This document shows, piece by piece, positions 23,807-33,837 of a DNA stretch of 64,000 nucleotides; positions within the stretch are counted from its first letter, which is position 1, and each line of letters begins with the position of its first letter. Source of the DNA: Palaemon carinicauda (Eukaryota; Arthropoda; Malacostraca; Decapoda; Palaemonidae); assembly GCF_036898095.1 (NCBI RefSeq), contig NC_090731.1:137379345-137443344 (forward strand), read 5' to 3'. The position numbers were made by a program, and so were the translations under genes. The notes beneath the pieces are model-generated. The model was given only the letters and a program-made list of their open reading frames with translations, searched no databases and was not told the DNA's origin.

Positions 23807-24672
23807 CGGACTTCCTCGTTTATCTGCGGGAAGAAATGCGCCTTTCTGTCTCGGCAATGAAAGGCTATCGCTCAGCCTTAAGCTTGGCCTTCAGACTGAA
23901 GGTCGTGGATATTTCTTCATCGCTAGAACTCTCTTTACTAATACGTAGCTATGAGCTTACCTGCCCCCAGTCGCAAGTGAGACCTCCTCCTTGGAACGTG
24001 GTTCGAGTCCTCAGGTCTTAAGAGACCTCCCTTCGAGCCATTACGCCAGGCCTCCGATCGCCACCTGTCTTGGAAGACGGCTTTCCTACTCGCTTTGGCT
24101 TCGGCCAAGCGGGTTAGTGAACTTCATGGTCTCTCGTACGACATCGCCCATTCAAGGGGATGGGGGGAGGTAACGTTCAGGTTTGTCCCTGAGTTTGTTG
24201 CCAAGACTCAGAATCCTGGAGTGCCGGATCCTCAGTTTGACTCTTTCAGGATCGCGAGTCTCCGTTCTGTAACAAGCGACCCAGACCAGCTGCTACTATG
24301 TCCAGTGAGGTGTCTGAGGCACTACTTGAAGAGAACGGCTGCAGTCCGTCCTCAAGTGCGAGCTTTGTTTGTGAGCACAGGCAGGACTAGAGGAGGGTCA
24401 CCAGGAACACCATCTCAGCTTGGATTCGAAGGGTTATCCACCATGCCCTGAATCCTGACCCTCCTCCGTCATGTCGCCCTCGGGCCCACAATGTCAGGGG
24501 TATTGCTACATCCCTGGCCTTCAAGAGAAACTTCTCTGTGACGCAGGTACTTCAAGCTGGGGTCTGGAAGCGTCAAACGACCTTCACAGCCCACTACCTG
24601 CAAGACGTGACCCACAGGAGCCTCGATACGTTTTCTATCGGCCCTTTGGTGGCTGCACAACAGCTGGTCTAA
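23488..24672 (+). pseudogene. DIRS I-b tyrosine recombinase
   Basis: The ATG at 23488 overlaps the RNase H tail in another frame. The core-binding domain (M-K-G-Y-R-S-A-L) is intact to 24021, where a two-base loss creates a stop. The next frame holds A-S-A-K-R-V-S-E-L-H with the first catalytic Arg. A further shift near 24400 precedes H-N-V-R-G (H-x-x-R) and A-H-Y-L-Q-D-V with the nucleophile Tyr. The gene ends at the TAA at 24670-24672. Residues are conserved but the frame is broken at least twice. Confidence 0.85.
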
Positions 24673-25496
24673 CCTCAGGCTCCTTTTTGGACAAGTAGCA
24701 GTAGGTTGAGGGCGTTGTTACCCGGTCTTAGTCTGCGTGAATGAAAGAGTATGTCTGACCCTTACTTCTTTCTTCATTCTCCCCTCTCTTGGGGAAGCAG
24801 CATCCTGGTCCTCGCATAGCTGACCTCGACCTCTGCAGGTAGGCTAACCCATGCTTCTTTGTGCTCCTAGTATTAAGCTTAATACTGTTGCGTCTCCCAT
24901 ACCCTGACGAGGTAGTATTGGGAACGTCCTATCCTAGAATTCCTATCTGAAGGTCTCAAGGTCAACTTCATAGGACGAGTCACACTCTCCTCCACACACT
25001 GCTTATGTAGGCCACTCGATGCTAGGAACTTGTGAGGTACAGGGGCTCCCTCTCGCTAGTGCTGCTCACTGAGGGATCGAGCCCTCGGGCAAGCCGAAGT
25101 CATTAAGGCTGGGGACTTTCCACCCTTCCTAAGGGGTAAGTCACCCAATGTAAATAGCGTGGTTTGTATTTCGGTTACGGAACAAATGTCAAATTCGAAG
25201 ATAATTTGTATTTTTTCTAACCATACAAACCTTAGCTATTTACACATATGTGCCCGCCATCCCTGACCCCCAAGTCAAGTCCTACCTCTAAGTGAAGTGA
25301 AGCAAGTTACCGGTGTGTGGGGGGGGGGAGGGGTAGCAAGCTACCCTTCCCCTACCCCCCGCTAACTGGCGCGGGGGTAATTAACCCTCGTTAAAATATT
25401 GGCTCGTCATTTCAGCTGCGCTAAAAGGTAAACCCAATGTAAATAGCTAAGGTTTGTATGGTTAGGAAAAATACAAATTATCTTCGAATTTGTCAT
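24673..25496 (+). repeat. 3' untranslated part, ICR (25142-25242) and right ITR (25290-25496) of DIRS I-b
   Basis: No gene lies between the recombinase and the ICR. The ICR carries the complement of the left terminus followed by the complement of the right terminus, with the junction at AACAAATGTCAAATTC. The right ITR follows after about 45 bp. Confidence 0.85.
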
Positions 25497-25709
25497 GTCT
25501 TTGGCAGCTACCACCGCATAGTTAAACAGTAGTAGTCTCCACCCGGAAAGACGCTCCACCCGGAAAGACGCTCCACCTCTAACTGGACATAGCCTAGAAT
25601 GCTGGTGCAGGTACCTGTTAACCTCTCTAACTGTTCTAACAGTATCAGTTACTCTATGCCAAGTTGGCTCAGTACAGTCTCACTGACAAGGCAAACTTGT
25701 GTCCCTGTA

Positions 25710-26450
25710 TCAACAAGCACACAAAATAAGGTTTCCTGTATCATTACTGTACTTACTGCAGAGTGTTGAGATGTGTGTACAACTGGATTGACAAGGTGTA
25801 TTTTCAGTTACGTACTGAATTACAGGACAATCTTCTGGTGCTTCCTGATCATCAGTGACCAAGCCCTCAGCGTCAGACACACAAGATTTCACCTCCGTTT
25901 TATGGCCCAGAATCACGTCAGTTGGAGGAACATAACTACAGAGTTCGATCAGAGGGTTAAAATGGACTCCAGACAAACACTGAAGATGCACACACTGAGG
26001 CTCTGTCACAGATGGATCACGATAGACTACAGGACAAGTGGGACCCCAATGGACCCAGATTTCCAGGTTTAATAGCTTAGATGCTGCCAATAGGAACTCC
26101 AGAGCTGGGACTGTATCAGGAAAATGCATTGCCTTGATCCTGTTCCTTTTAGTCTTGTCCAGTTTGAAGCCTAGTCGACCGGCGTCCTTCAGAAACTGCT
26201 GAACTAAGGCATCCCGAAGCTTGGCCCCCTTCAACTGTGAGTCTGGTGCGACACATGACCCTTCCATCTAGCAGTTCACGACTAGCTCCAAAGATTCTAT
26301 TAGAGAATCTGGACCACCACGAACCTCCTTATACAAGGCCAGTCCAGTAGGAAACTTGGGATTAGCAGGTTCAGTAGTGAGCAGACAGTCAGTTAATGAG
26401 GGATAACCAGTCTGCTGCGGCATTCTGATCACCTGGACAGTAGTTAACAA
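25710..26450 (-). pseudogene. Ty3-1 OTU-like cysteine protease domain
   Basis: Minus strand, directly after RNase H. The pieces read G-G-P-D-S-L-I-E-S-L, an in-frame TAG near 26270, then L-K-G-A-K-L-R-D-A-L-V, L-L-N-L-E-I-W-V-H-W-G and G-V-H-F-N-P-L-I-E. This order resembles OTU-family deubiquitinating proteases: a D-G-x-C-L-F box, a helix, a strand with I-x-V, and H-F-N-P with the catalytic His. OTU domains have been reported in some Ty3-type elements. Here Ser stands where the catalytic Cys is expected, and the stop follows soon after, so activity is unlikely. A chance resemblance is possible, but the order of motifs argues against it. Confidence 0.5.
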
Positions 26451-27716
26451 TGAAATTAAATTCAGTTAGGTCCTCCAGTGTCCATGCTAGGCGACTGTTC
26501 ATCATCTTCATGTCATGAAGATACACAAGGGGATGGTGATCAGAGTAAATTATGAAGAACTGACCATAGAGAAAGGCCTTGAAGGTTTTCACTCCTGATC
26601 GTAGAGCAGCCAACTCACGGTCAATGGTAGAGTAATGGGTCTCGCAGTCAAGGAAGGTCATGGAGTCGTTGCTAATCACCCGACGCTCCCCTTGATGCTC
26701 CAAGGACGCCTGGCACAAACAATCACCCTCACCTGAAGTGTCAACAAACAACTCCATAGGTTTAGAACCCACAGAGTAGTCAAGGTACAACAACATAATG
26801 TCCTTCTTGATCAGTTCCTTCAAGCGCTTACGGGCACAGTCCATTTCTGCAGTCCATTTTAGTTTGCTGGGCCCTTGCGATTTTCTTCCTCCAGTCTTCG
26901 CTGATAATGGTTTGGCTATCTGTGAGCAAATGGGGATAAACTGCCGTTGGAAGTTTACCAGTCCCAGGAATCCCTGAAGCTCATGCATAGTGATAGGTTT
27001 AGGGAAGTCCTCCACTTTCTGGATGTATTTTGGCAGCTTACACTTACCAGAACATGCAACCAGATGACCAAGATACTTAACTTCGGCTTGAACCCAAGAA
27101 CACTTCCCGAGTTTTATCTTGAGTCCGTGCTTCTGGAGAGTAGCCAAAACCCGTTCTACCAGTTTCAGGTGTTCCTTGAAAGAAGACCCAAGGATCAAGA
27201 TATCATCAATGTAGACAATCGGCTTGGCTTTCGGGAACTCTTGTAGAATACTCTGCATTTCTCTCTGGAACACTGCAGGTGCATTCTTCAGTCCAAACGA
27301 TAAGCGTCTGAACTGCCAGTGTCTAAAGGCGGTAGAGAAAGCCGTGTATTCTTTACTGTCATCTGCCAATGGTAACTGGTAGTATTCACAAACCACGTCA
27401 ACGGTTGTAAATTATTTGACTCCTTGTAGACCAATCACAGAGTCTGCCATGTTTGGCTTCAGGAACTTATCAGAGAATGTCACCTTATTCAGTCAACGGT
27501 AGTCCACACACAACTGTATACTGTTGTCCTTTTCTCAGACTGGAACAACCGGTGAAGACCAAGGAGAGATGCTGGGTTCAATAATACCCAGTTCATGCAA
27601 CTCCTTGTAATGTTCCTTGATTGCGTCAGCGACGGGGTTTGCAAACCATCGAACCCTCTGATAAATGGGTGTCTCGTCATACAGGTGGATGCGTATTTGT
27701 GCTTGAGCACTCCCAC
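26389..27716 (-). pseudogene. Ty3-1 reverse transcriptase and RNase H
   Basis: Minus strand. The frame from 27716 reads the Ty3 RT beginning (I-I-E-P-S-x-S-P-W-S-S-P) with stops near 27536, 27490 and 27413. It is then open from 27396 to 26389. It holds R-L-S-F-G-L-K-N-A-P, the active site Y-I-D-D-I-L, and F-L-G-L-V-N-F-Q-R-Q-F-I. The Ty3-type RNase H follows with F-V-D-T-S-G, T-I-D-R-E-L-A-A-L, Y-S-D-H-H-P-L and A-A-A-D-W-L-S. Order and motifs are standard for Ty3 pol. The three stops and the altered first catalytic region (T-V-D-V-V) mark it as dead. Confidence 0.85.
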
Positions 27717-28459
27717 ATCATCGTCACCAGTACTGATGACTAGACAATGACGTTAAAGCATTTGACAGAACTGGTCCTTCTGAGAAGAATCCCAGTTCGT
27801 CAGAGATAAACATATTGTCTATCTCTTCCAATACGCTCGGTTCAGGTGTCGGGTTGCACTCCTGTGCTATCAGGCAGGATAGAGGAGCATCCACCATTGC
27901 CATAGTGAATGCCTTCCCTAAGAGATCACCCTTCTTGATTTTGGCAGTTTCGTCAGATGATTCCGTGATTAAAACTGAGGGTTTTCCATCTTTCAGTTCT
28001 GGGATACAAGTGATCGCTATAGCTTTCCTTGACAGACTGGGGGTTATGATGTCACCATCATAATAGATCTACGGCCAACAGTTAGACGGACAAGCAGGTA
28101 ACCTGAAAGAGGTATCAAGCCCCGTAGGAAAGTCTACAGTAACAGGAACAAGTACTGGCTCAATACTGACAATCCTGATTGAATCAGTTGTATGGACTTC
28201 AAGTGCGTAAAGCACTTCTTGACAACAGGCTCCACGTATAGGGACATAATGCTCTCAAAGAGGCTCTTGGAGAGTACTGGCAACACTCAGCCGATTTTGG
28301 GCTCTGTCAACTACCACCCCATTTGCTCTCAAGAACTGGTAACCAACTCAACCATATTTCCTGAAGGCACTACATGGAACACACTCGGGATGAATATCAT
28401 ACCATGCAATACAAGGGTCAACAGTACACTACCTAAGATCTTAGGCCCTGTCTGCCCTA

Positions 28460-28660
28460 AACCCTTCAGACCCATGGTGTTGGGTACCGCAGCTGGTAAT
28501 CCCGCACTACACTCGTTGACAGAAGGTTGACCTCATCTCTGGAGTCAATGAGGGCACCCAACGCTCCTGATGGAAACTCAGACATGGTCACTGGGACAAC
28601 CAAGAGTGGTACAGGAGCCAACTGCACCAGGTTATCCCTACGAAGGGTTTTCAATAAAGC
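28460..28660 (-). pseudogene. Ty3-1 aspartic protease remnant
   Basis: Minus strand, upstream of RT. The line G-A-L-I-D-S-R-D-E-V-N-L-L resembles the retroviral-type protease active site, where D-S/T-G is expected; here Gly is replaced by Arg. The interval from about 28460 down to the RT start at 27716 is decayed, and I cannot assign it further. Confidence 0.55.
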
Positions 28661-28839
28661 CTCAGTTATTGCTTCCTCCCTGGAGTAGTCAGTTGGAGAA
28701 GCTCAGGACAGTGTCGAGGACAGGTTATCTCTGGCTAATCCTGAAAGTCATTAAATGAGCAATGACCTTTTCAGGTTGAGGGGTAACCTTGGAAATTGAG
28801 ATTTCCGAGGGTGCCACCGAAATACTAGGAGCAAGCTTC

Positions 28840-29160
28840 CTAGTATTCACACCCTCCTTCGATGTAGCCCCATTTTCTCATCGAAGGTCTGGTATTTAAC
28901 GCCCTATGATACTCCTCGGTTCTTGATGACTTCCTAGGCTTTGATTTCGTGCTCTTCTCAACAGTCCGAGAAGAAGCACTGGACTCGCTTCCACTTCGCC
29001 AATCCTTGCTACTGGTTAATCCAGAGTAGGACGATGGGGTCGGAGTAGCGTTCACTGGTATTGCTCTCCACTTAAGAGGAGTCTGGATGGAGATTGTCTC
29101 CTTCCCAGGGCTTCGGGCAGTAGCTGTCTTTTGGACAGGTGATCTGTGCTTCAGCGGCAC
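28840..29160 (-). pseudogene. Ty3-1 gag carboxy remnant
   Basis: Minus strand. This Ser/Lys/Arg-rich stretch ends in R-K-W-G-Y-I-E-G-G-C-E-Y, which looks like a degraded zinc knuckle (C-x2-C-x4-H-x4-C with most ligands lost). Its place upstream of the protease fits the gag tail. Nothing upstream of it is recognisable as capsid. Confidence 0.4.
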
Positions 29161-29212
29161 CTGTTACCCACACTGAGTGACAATAGTGGTGGCCGAGCCA
29201 TAGCGTAGGCAC

Positions 29213-29700
29213 AGATTGTCTTGAAACTTCTAGACCGTTCTACAGTTACCCTCAGTTGCTGCTTCTCCAGATCGTTGTGGAATGTTTAGTCCTCGGGGAA
29301 ACTGCATAGTTTCGTCTTTCTTTGGATTTTTTTTTAGAGAAAAAGCCTTCTCCCAAGCACCATTCCTAAGGGAAGCACCTATTGGTTGCTGCCTATCTAG
29401 ATTGTCATAGAAATTCTAGACCGTCTTACAGACACCTTTAGTGTCCGCGGGAAAGCTGCGTAGTCTTCAGTCTTCCTTCGGAGGCTTCAGAGGGAGAATC
29501 TTCTCCCAGGGACCCTTCCCAAGGGAAACGCCCTTTTGTTTCTGCTTCAGATTGTCATGGAAATTTTAGAATGTCTTACAGACAGTTCAAGTGTCTATGA
29601 GCTAGCTGCATAGTGTCCAGTCTTGCTTTGGAGGGAGGGTTGTAGTGGTTTGCGGACTGTGGCCAGAGGTAGCACCCGAACTGCCTAGTGTCCGAATGCC
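29213..29700. repeat. Degenerate tandem repeat in the Ty3-1 leader
   Basis: Three diverged copies begin with AGATTGTC at about 29213, 29399 and 29549 (spacings 186 and 150 bp). They share a following TCTACAGAC/TCTTACAGAC-type segment and a TTCTCCCA block. No reading frame is conserved through them. Confidence 0.5.
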
Positions 29701-29802
29701 GACCACAACCCGACGTTCACTACACAAAAAATATACAACAGTGGAATACCCAAAAACCTGAGTAACAGTTCAACAGACCGGAGTACTGGGCACCACCCCT
29801 TG

Positions 29803-29809
29803 ATTTATA
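29803..29809 (-). promoter_or_regulatory. Possible TATA box of the Ty3-1 LTR
   Basis: The minus strand reads GTATAAATC here, upstream of the gag remnant in the direction of the element. It lies in a stretch (about 29640-29960) where a 5' LTR would be expected. The partner LTR is missing, so the LTR limits and this box cannot be confirmed by comparison. Confidence 0.3.
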
Positions 29810-30310
29810 CTGGGCAAGGGGACCCAGCCAGAATCTGACTTACCCGTTTGCTTCTCCTACCTTTAGCTTGCTGATCATAAGTAAAAGTATAAGAACATTA
29901 GGTGAAAGGAAATATTGTTTTTTCTGATAACTGGACACTGGGAAAATAAATTTTAAATAACTTGACTAAAGAAAACAGTGGCTCAGGAAAGGACACCTTT
30001 CGTTCTTATGTTCTTTCCCTCGGAGTTTCACCCGGGGAATTTCTGTTGAATTATTATTCGGTTTTATTTTCCAGTTTACGATGCTGTTTCTTCGTGCCTG
30101 TTGTGTGCCTTCGAAGTAGAGCTGTCCTGTTATCCTGGGGAGTCGGCTTCGCCGCTGTCTCTCAAGGCGTTCGTCAGGGGCGTTCCCTTCTCTTAGAAGT
30201 TCCCCCGTGACTAATGCCAGCTCTTCATTGCATCCTAAAACAATAAGGAGGTTCGCCTCCAGGGTAGTTAGTTAACTTCCCTTTTTTACTTTCCTTGGTC
30301 CTTAGGCGGT

Positions 30311-30476
30311 TATGCTCTTGGGGCTGAGTGGCCGCCCTTGTGACTTGTTCAAGGGGCTGAGCAGTTGCAAGGCTAGACCATGGTACTAGCGACTATGCTC
30401 TCGGGGCTGAGCGGTCGCTTCTGTAGCTACGCTCAAGGGGCTGAGCAGGTGCAGGATCAGTCTGGCCCTCTCTCGT
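30311..30476. repeat. 83-bp tandem pair in DIRS I-c
   Basis: TATGCTC followed by (T/C)GGGGCTGAG begins at 30311 and again at 30394. Each copy is followed by a second GGGGCTGAGCAG block about 40 bp later. The pair has diverged by several bases. Confidence 0.6.
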
Positions 30477-30540
30477 TCGCGAGGGAAGCCGCAATAAGGG
30501 CTCCTCCTCGGAGGATTGCTCCTTTTGTCTCTTCTACGAA

Positions 30541-30960
30541 GTGTCCCCTCCCGTTCGCGTGAGAGGACACTCACAGAGACTCCTCTTCGGAGGATTGTTC
30601 CTGTTTATGTCTGCTGATCTCACAGCCTTTCGGGGCTCCATCACCAGTCTCTTCTACGAAGTGCTCACCTCTCTCGTTCGCGAGAGAGGCCACTCATAGA
30701 GACTCCTCTTCGGAGGTTTGTTCCTGTCGTCAACAGCTTGCTGTTCAGTCACTAGCACTTCGGTGTTTAGTGACAGGGAAACTTCGGTTTCTCTTTTTCC
30801 CTGACCCTTCGGGGTCTCGGAGCTTTAGTTACGTAGTTCCCTCGGGCTCTCGTAACTTTAGTCACTTCTACACTTTGGTGATTAGTGACGGAGAAACTTC
30901 GGTTTCTCGTTGCGTTGACCCTTCGGGGTCTTGCAGCTAATCCCCTCGGGGCCTCGCTAC
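30541..30960. repeat. Array of short hairpins, mostly with TTCG loops, in DIRS I-c
   Basis: Perfect or near-perfect stems closing a TTCG loop occur at 30541-30570 (imperfect, long), 30581-30594, 30668-30689 (9 bp), 30705-30716, 30748-30774, 30778-30791, 30803-30816, 30891-30908 (7 bp) and 30917-30930. A related stem with a TTTG loop is at 30861-30889. Most have C before and G after the loop, the known extra-stable cUUCGg tetraloop if transcribed. The function is unknown. Confidence 0.8.
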
Positions 30961-31636
30961 TCAGGCTACGTTAGACCCTTGGTCTCTCGTCCCTCAGTGT
31001 ACCTTTTGCCTGCTGTATCCGTTCCTGACTGCAGACGCGCCTTGGGCGCCCACGCCCCCGTTATCTAACGGGCTCCTCCCTTCAGGGCAGGAGAGACTTT
31101 CTCACACCTTGAGTAAGTCCCTTAAGTGCCAGGTATCACCTGTGCGCCAACGTTCCCTTACGCGCTAGCGCTCGACTGCTGTTCCTCCTGTTCCTGAGTC
31201 TGCCTTCAGAGACACCCTATTCCAGTATTCAGTTAGGCTGTTACCAACGTTCCCTGCGCATTTGCGCACATCGTTGGGATTCCTGAGATAGCGCACTGGC
31301 GCTCACCAGCGTTTCAGCCTACGGTGTGTCTAAGTCTCTTCTACGAAGGACACCTCTCCCGTTCGTGGGAAAGGTACCTCACAGAGACCACTCCTCGAAG
31401 TATTTAGCAGTCCCTCAGTTGATCGTCGGCACTGAAGTAGACCTCCTGGTCCTCTTCAGGGGATGCCCTCCCTTTTAGGGACACATCCCAGTTCCTGATC
31501 TACGAGTTAGCCGATCCTTCAACCATTTCCGACGATCTTCTGTTACACAGGGGCCTACGACCTTCACTCACGCATAAGCGCTGAAGACCGCCCGCGTGCG
31601 GGATTATTTCCTGCGCTCGATCCTGCGATCGTCGAG

Positions 31637-32640
31637 GATTGTCAGCTGACGATCTTCTGATACGCGCTAACGCGTAAGCGTTGATGATTGCCCGCGAGCG
31701 GGATGGTTTCCCGCTCGCGATCTCGCGATCGTCTAGGATCGTTAGCCGACGATCTGTTACGCGCTAACGCGTAAATGCTGTAGATCGCCCGCGCATGGGA
31801 TGGTTTCCCGCGCGCAATCTCCAAGGCCCTTCCGCTCGCGGTTTTTCCGCGCGCGATCGTCAAAGATCGTTAACCCGGCGACGGTCGTTAGCCAGCGATC
31901 TTCGGATCCAGCGCTAGGCGCGCAAGCGGACGGCTGTTAGCTGGCAATCTTCAGATCCGGCGCTAAGCGCGCAAGCACCGACAATCTTCTTAGTATGCAT
32001 AAGCTCCGATGATTGTTCTGTGCGCGGGATGGTTTCCCGCGCACGGCAACGAGACAATCCGCGAGCGAACGTCGACGGCCGTTAGCCACCGATCTTTGGA
32101 TTCGGCGCTAGGCGCGCGAGCGCCGACGATCTTCACAGTTCGCGTAAGCGCCGATGATCGTTCCGTTCTCGGGATGGGTTCCCGCGCGCGACCATGGAGG
32201 CTCAAGCATCCATCGCACGGATCGTCCGGGCGCGGTTTCCCGATCGCGATCGTCGTAGATCGTCCGCGCACGGGCACAGAGGTTTTCCCGATCGTGATCG
32301 CCAACTATCTTCTCTCGCGCGCGAGCGCCGACAGTCTTCGCTCACGTGTGAGCGTCGAAGATCGTCCGTGCTCGCGCGAATCGCCGACGATTGTCTTTCA
32401 TAGTTGGAGATCATACGCACGCGGGCACCTTGGTTTCCCGCTCACTGTCCTATGGTCTTCTCTCGCGCTAGCGCCGACGATCTTCGTACTCGCTTAAGCG
32501 CCGAAGATCGTCAGCGTTATTCTTCCGCGCGTGGGATGGTTTCCCACACGCAATCACCGACGGCGCTAGCACCGGCGATCTTTTTCGCGGAGATCGTTCG
32601 CGCATGGGATGGTTTCCCTCGCTATCGCCCACGACCTTTC
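31637..32640. repeat. Repeated GC-rich hairpin units in DIRS I-c
   Basis: The motif GGGATGGTTTCCC, flanked by complementary arms, recurs at 31694-31718, 31791-31815, 32020-32044, 32527-32551 and, less perfectly, near 32170 and 32603. Between them lie CGCGCTAACGCG-type palindromes and GCCGACGATCTTC-type links. The arms differ between copies but mostly remain complementary. No coding frame is preserved. Confidence 0.8.
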
Positions 32641-33576
32641 TCGCGCAAGCGCCAGTGATCTGCATACGTGTGGAAGCGCGGGGATCGTTCACGCGGACAC
32701 CGATACGCTCTCGCGGGTATGCGGGCGCGGTTATACTGCTACGCATGCTTTATTCAAGCACTACCCAGATCTGTGCGTTTCGCGCGATCGTCAGCGTGAT
32801 CGGCGCACCGTTCTCCGACGCGACCGCACCCTGTTTACATCATGGCTTATGGCGGTCAGGCCACCTCCGCGTTTCCCTCCCCCGCAGCGCAGGGCAGTGC
32901 CCTCTCCGGAGGGGGGGAGGTTTCCGGATAGGTCAAAGGTCTCTTCTCCCTTCTTTGCAGGTTCTCTATGGGCGAACCCTCATGTGTCATCTCCCCCAGA
33001 GGATCGAACGATCCTCTTCCCTCCAGAGGGACTCTGTCAGCGCAAGGGTTGGCCGACATCCCTGGTGGGATGCCGTCGTCAGAACGTTCAAGCAGGCGAT
33101 GAGCCTGTGCCTTCTGACTGGGGTCACTAATCAGTAGCAGCTTCCTCTCCCCCTGAAGGGGGCGAGAGGAATCTCTGGCATGATATCTCCCCCAAGGACT
33201 ATCCTGTCCCTTCGCGAGTCCTTGTGCAGGCGATAAGCCCTCCTAGGACTTAATCTCCCCTCCCCTGCGGATGAGCACTACCCATCCCCAGGAGGGTCGG
33301 AAGACCCGGTCCTCTCCCCCTTCACTCCATTGGGAGAATCCCCGCATCTTCCTGAGGGTCCTATTGTGCGGAGGGGGAGAAGCCTTACGTCCTTCATTGC
33401 TGGGGTCCTGTTTCCCTCCTAGGAGGGATCCTAAGGTCCTGTTTTCCGCAAGGATCCGTCAGGATCCAGTTCGACCCTTGGGGCATGTCTACGAGTCTCC
33501 CCAGGAAGAGCCTCCGTTGATGGGAGACCCTGCTGCCAGTCCATCAGGAGGAGGAGCTCCAGGGGTTGGAACTTGC

Positions 33577-33837
33577 GTTCTAGAGAGAGAGAGGCTTCAG
33601 CCTTTCAGACCCACTGGTTTTGCTATGACACACCCCTGGCTCCTCCCCCCGACAGCTGTAAGCGGGCACAAACCACGCCCATCGGGGCGGAGCTACCAGA
33701 GACATGTGAGTTGACAGGAACCAACCCGCCATATTTGAAGTTGACAGGACACAGGTAACACCTGTTACACCTCACCATTACTACAACCCTCCCCTAATTA
33801 TTGTTACGAGGGACAACACCTTAATCAACTAATTAAA
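33577..33837 (+). repeat. Left end and leader of DIRS III
   Basis: The terminal 47 bp match the inverted segment at 54936-54985. The rest is leader, with a GC-rich part before the gag ATG. No other feature is visible. Confidence 0.6.

Larger units (their letters stand above)
17718..25496 (+). mobile_element. DIRS family I element, copy b, inserted in Ty3-1
   Basis: This 7.8-kb element has the complete DIRS plan: left ITR from TTGTTCCG, gag, RT/RNase H, tyrosine recombinase, 3' untranslated part, ICR (25142-25242) and right ITR to TTGTCAT. It separates the OTU-like domain and the integrase of Ty3-1, both on the minus strand. There is no target duplication. All three genes carry a few lesions, but far fewer than I-a, so it is the younger of the two. 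Confidence 0.9.
16190..29960 (-). mobile_element. Ty3/gypsy-type retrotransposon Ty3-1, minus strand, split by DIRS I-b
   Basis: Read on the minus strand from about 29960 down: a possible LTR promoter, a degenerate repeat-rich leader, a gag remnant, aspartic protease, RT, RNase H, an OTU-like domain, then (after DIRS I-b at 25496-17718) integrase with its carboxy tail. This order (PR-RT-RH-INT) is the Ty3 order. No clear downstream LTR is found, and the element seems cut near 16190. Every domain carries stops or altered catalytic residues, so it is an old copy. Confidence 0.75.
30060..33576 (+). mobile_element. DIRS family I fragment, copy c (gag region only)
   Basis: From about 32930 to 33576 the sequence follows the family I gag of I-a (10130-10760). 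It has the same order of blocks: a TTTGCAG/TTTTCAG site, the CCTCCAGAGGGA block, the CCCTGAAG block, CTCCTAGGAGGGATCC and the CAGGAGGAG block. It stops at GCGTT, where DIRS III begins; I-a continues with GCGTTCTGGCAGG. Upstream parts correspond to the gag repeat domain but are expanded and rich in hairpins. No ITR, RT or recombinase is present, and no frame is open for long. The left limit is uncertain. Confidence 0.6.

Noticed and set aside
29960..30210. 82-codon frame left of the I-c fragment
   Set aside because: No similarity seen; it includes the uncertain left limit of the family I fragment.
31637..32640. CRISPR-like array
   Set aside because: The units are not evenly spaced, the spacers are related to each other, and the context is a eukaryotic retroelement.
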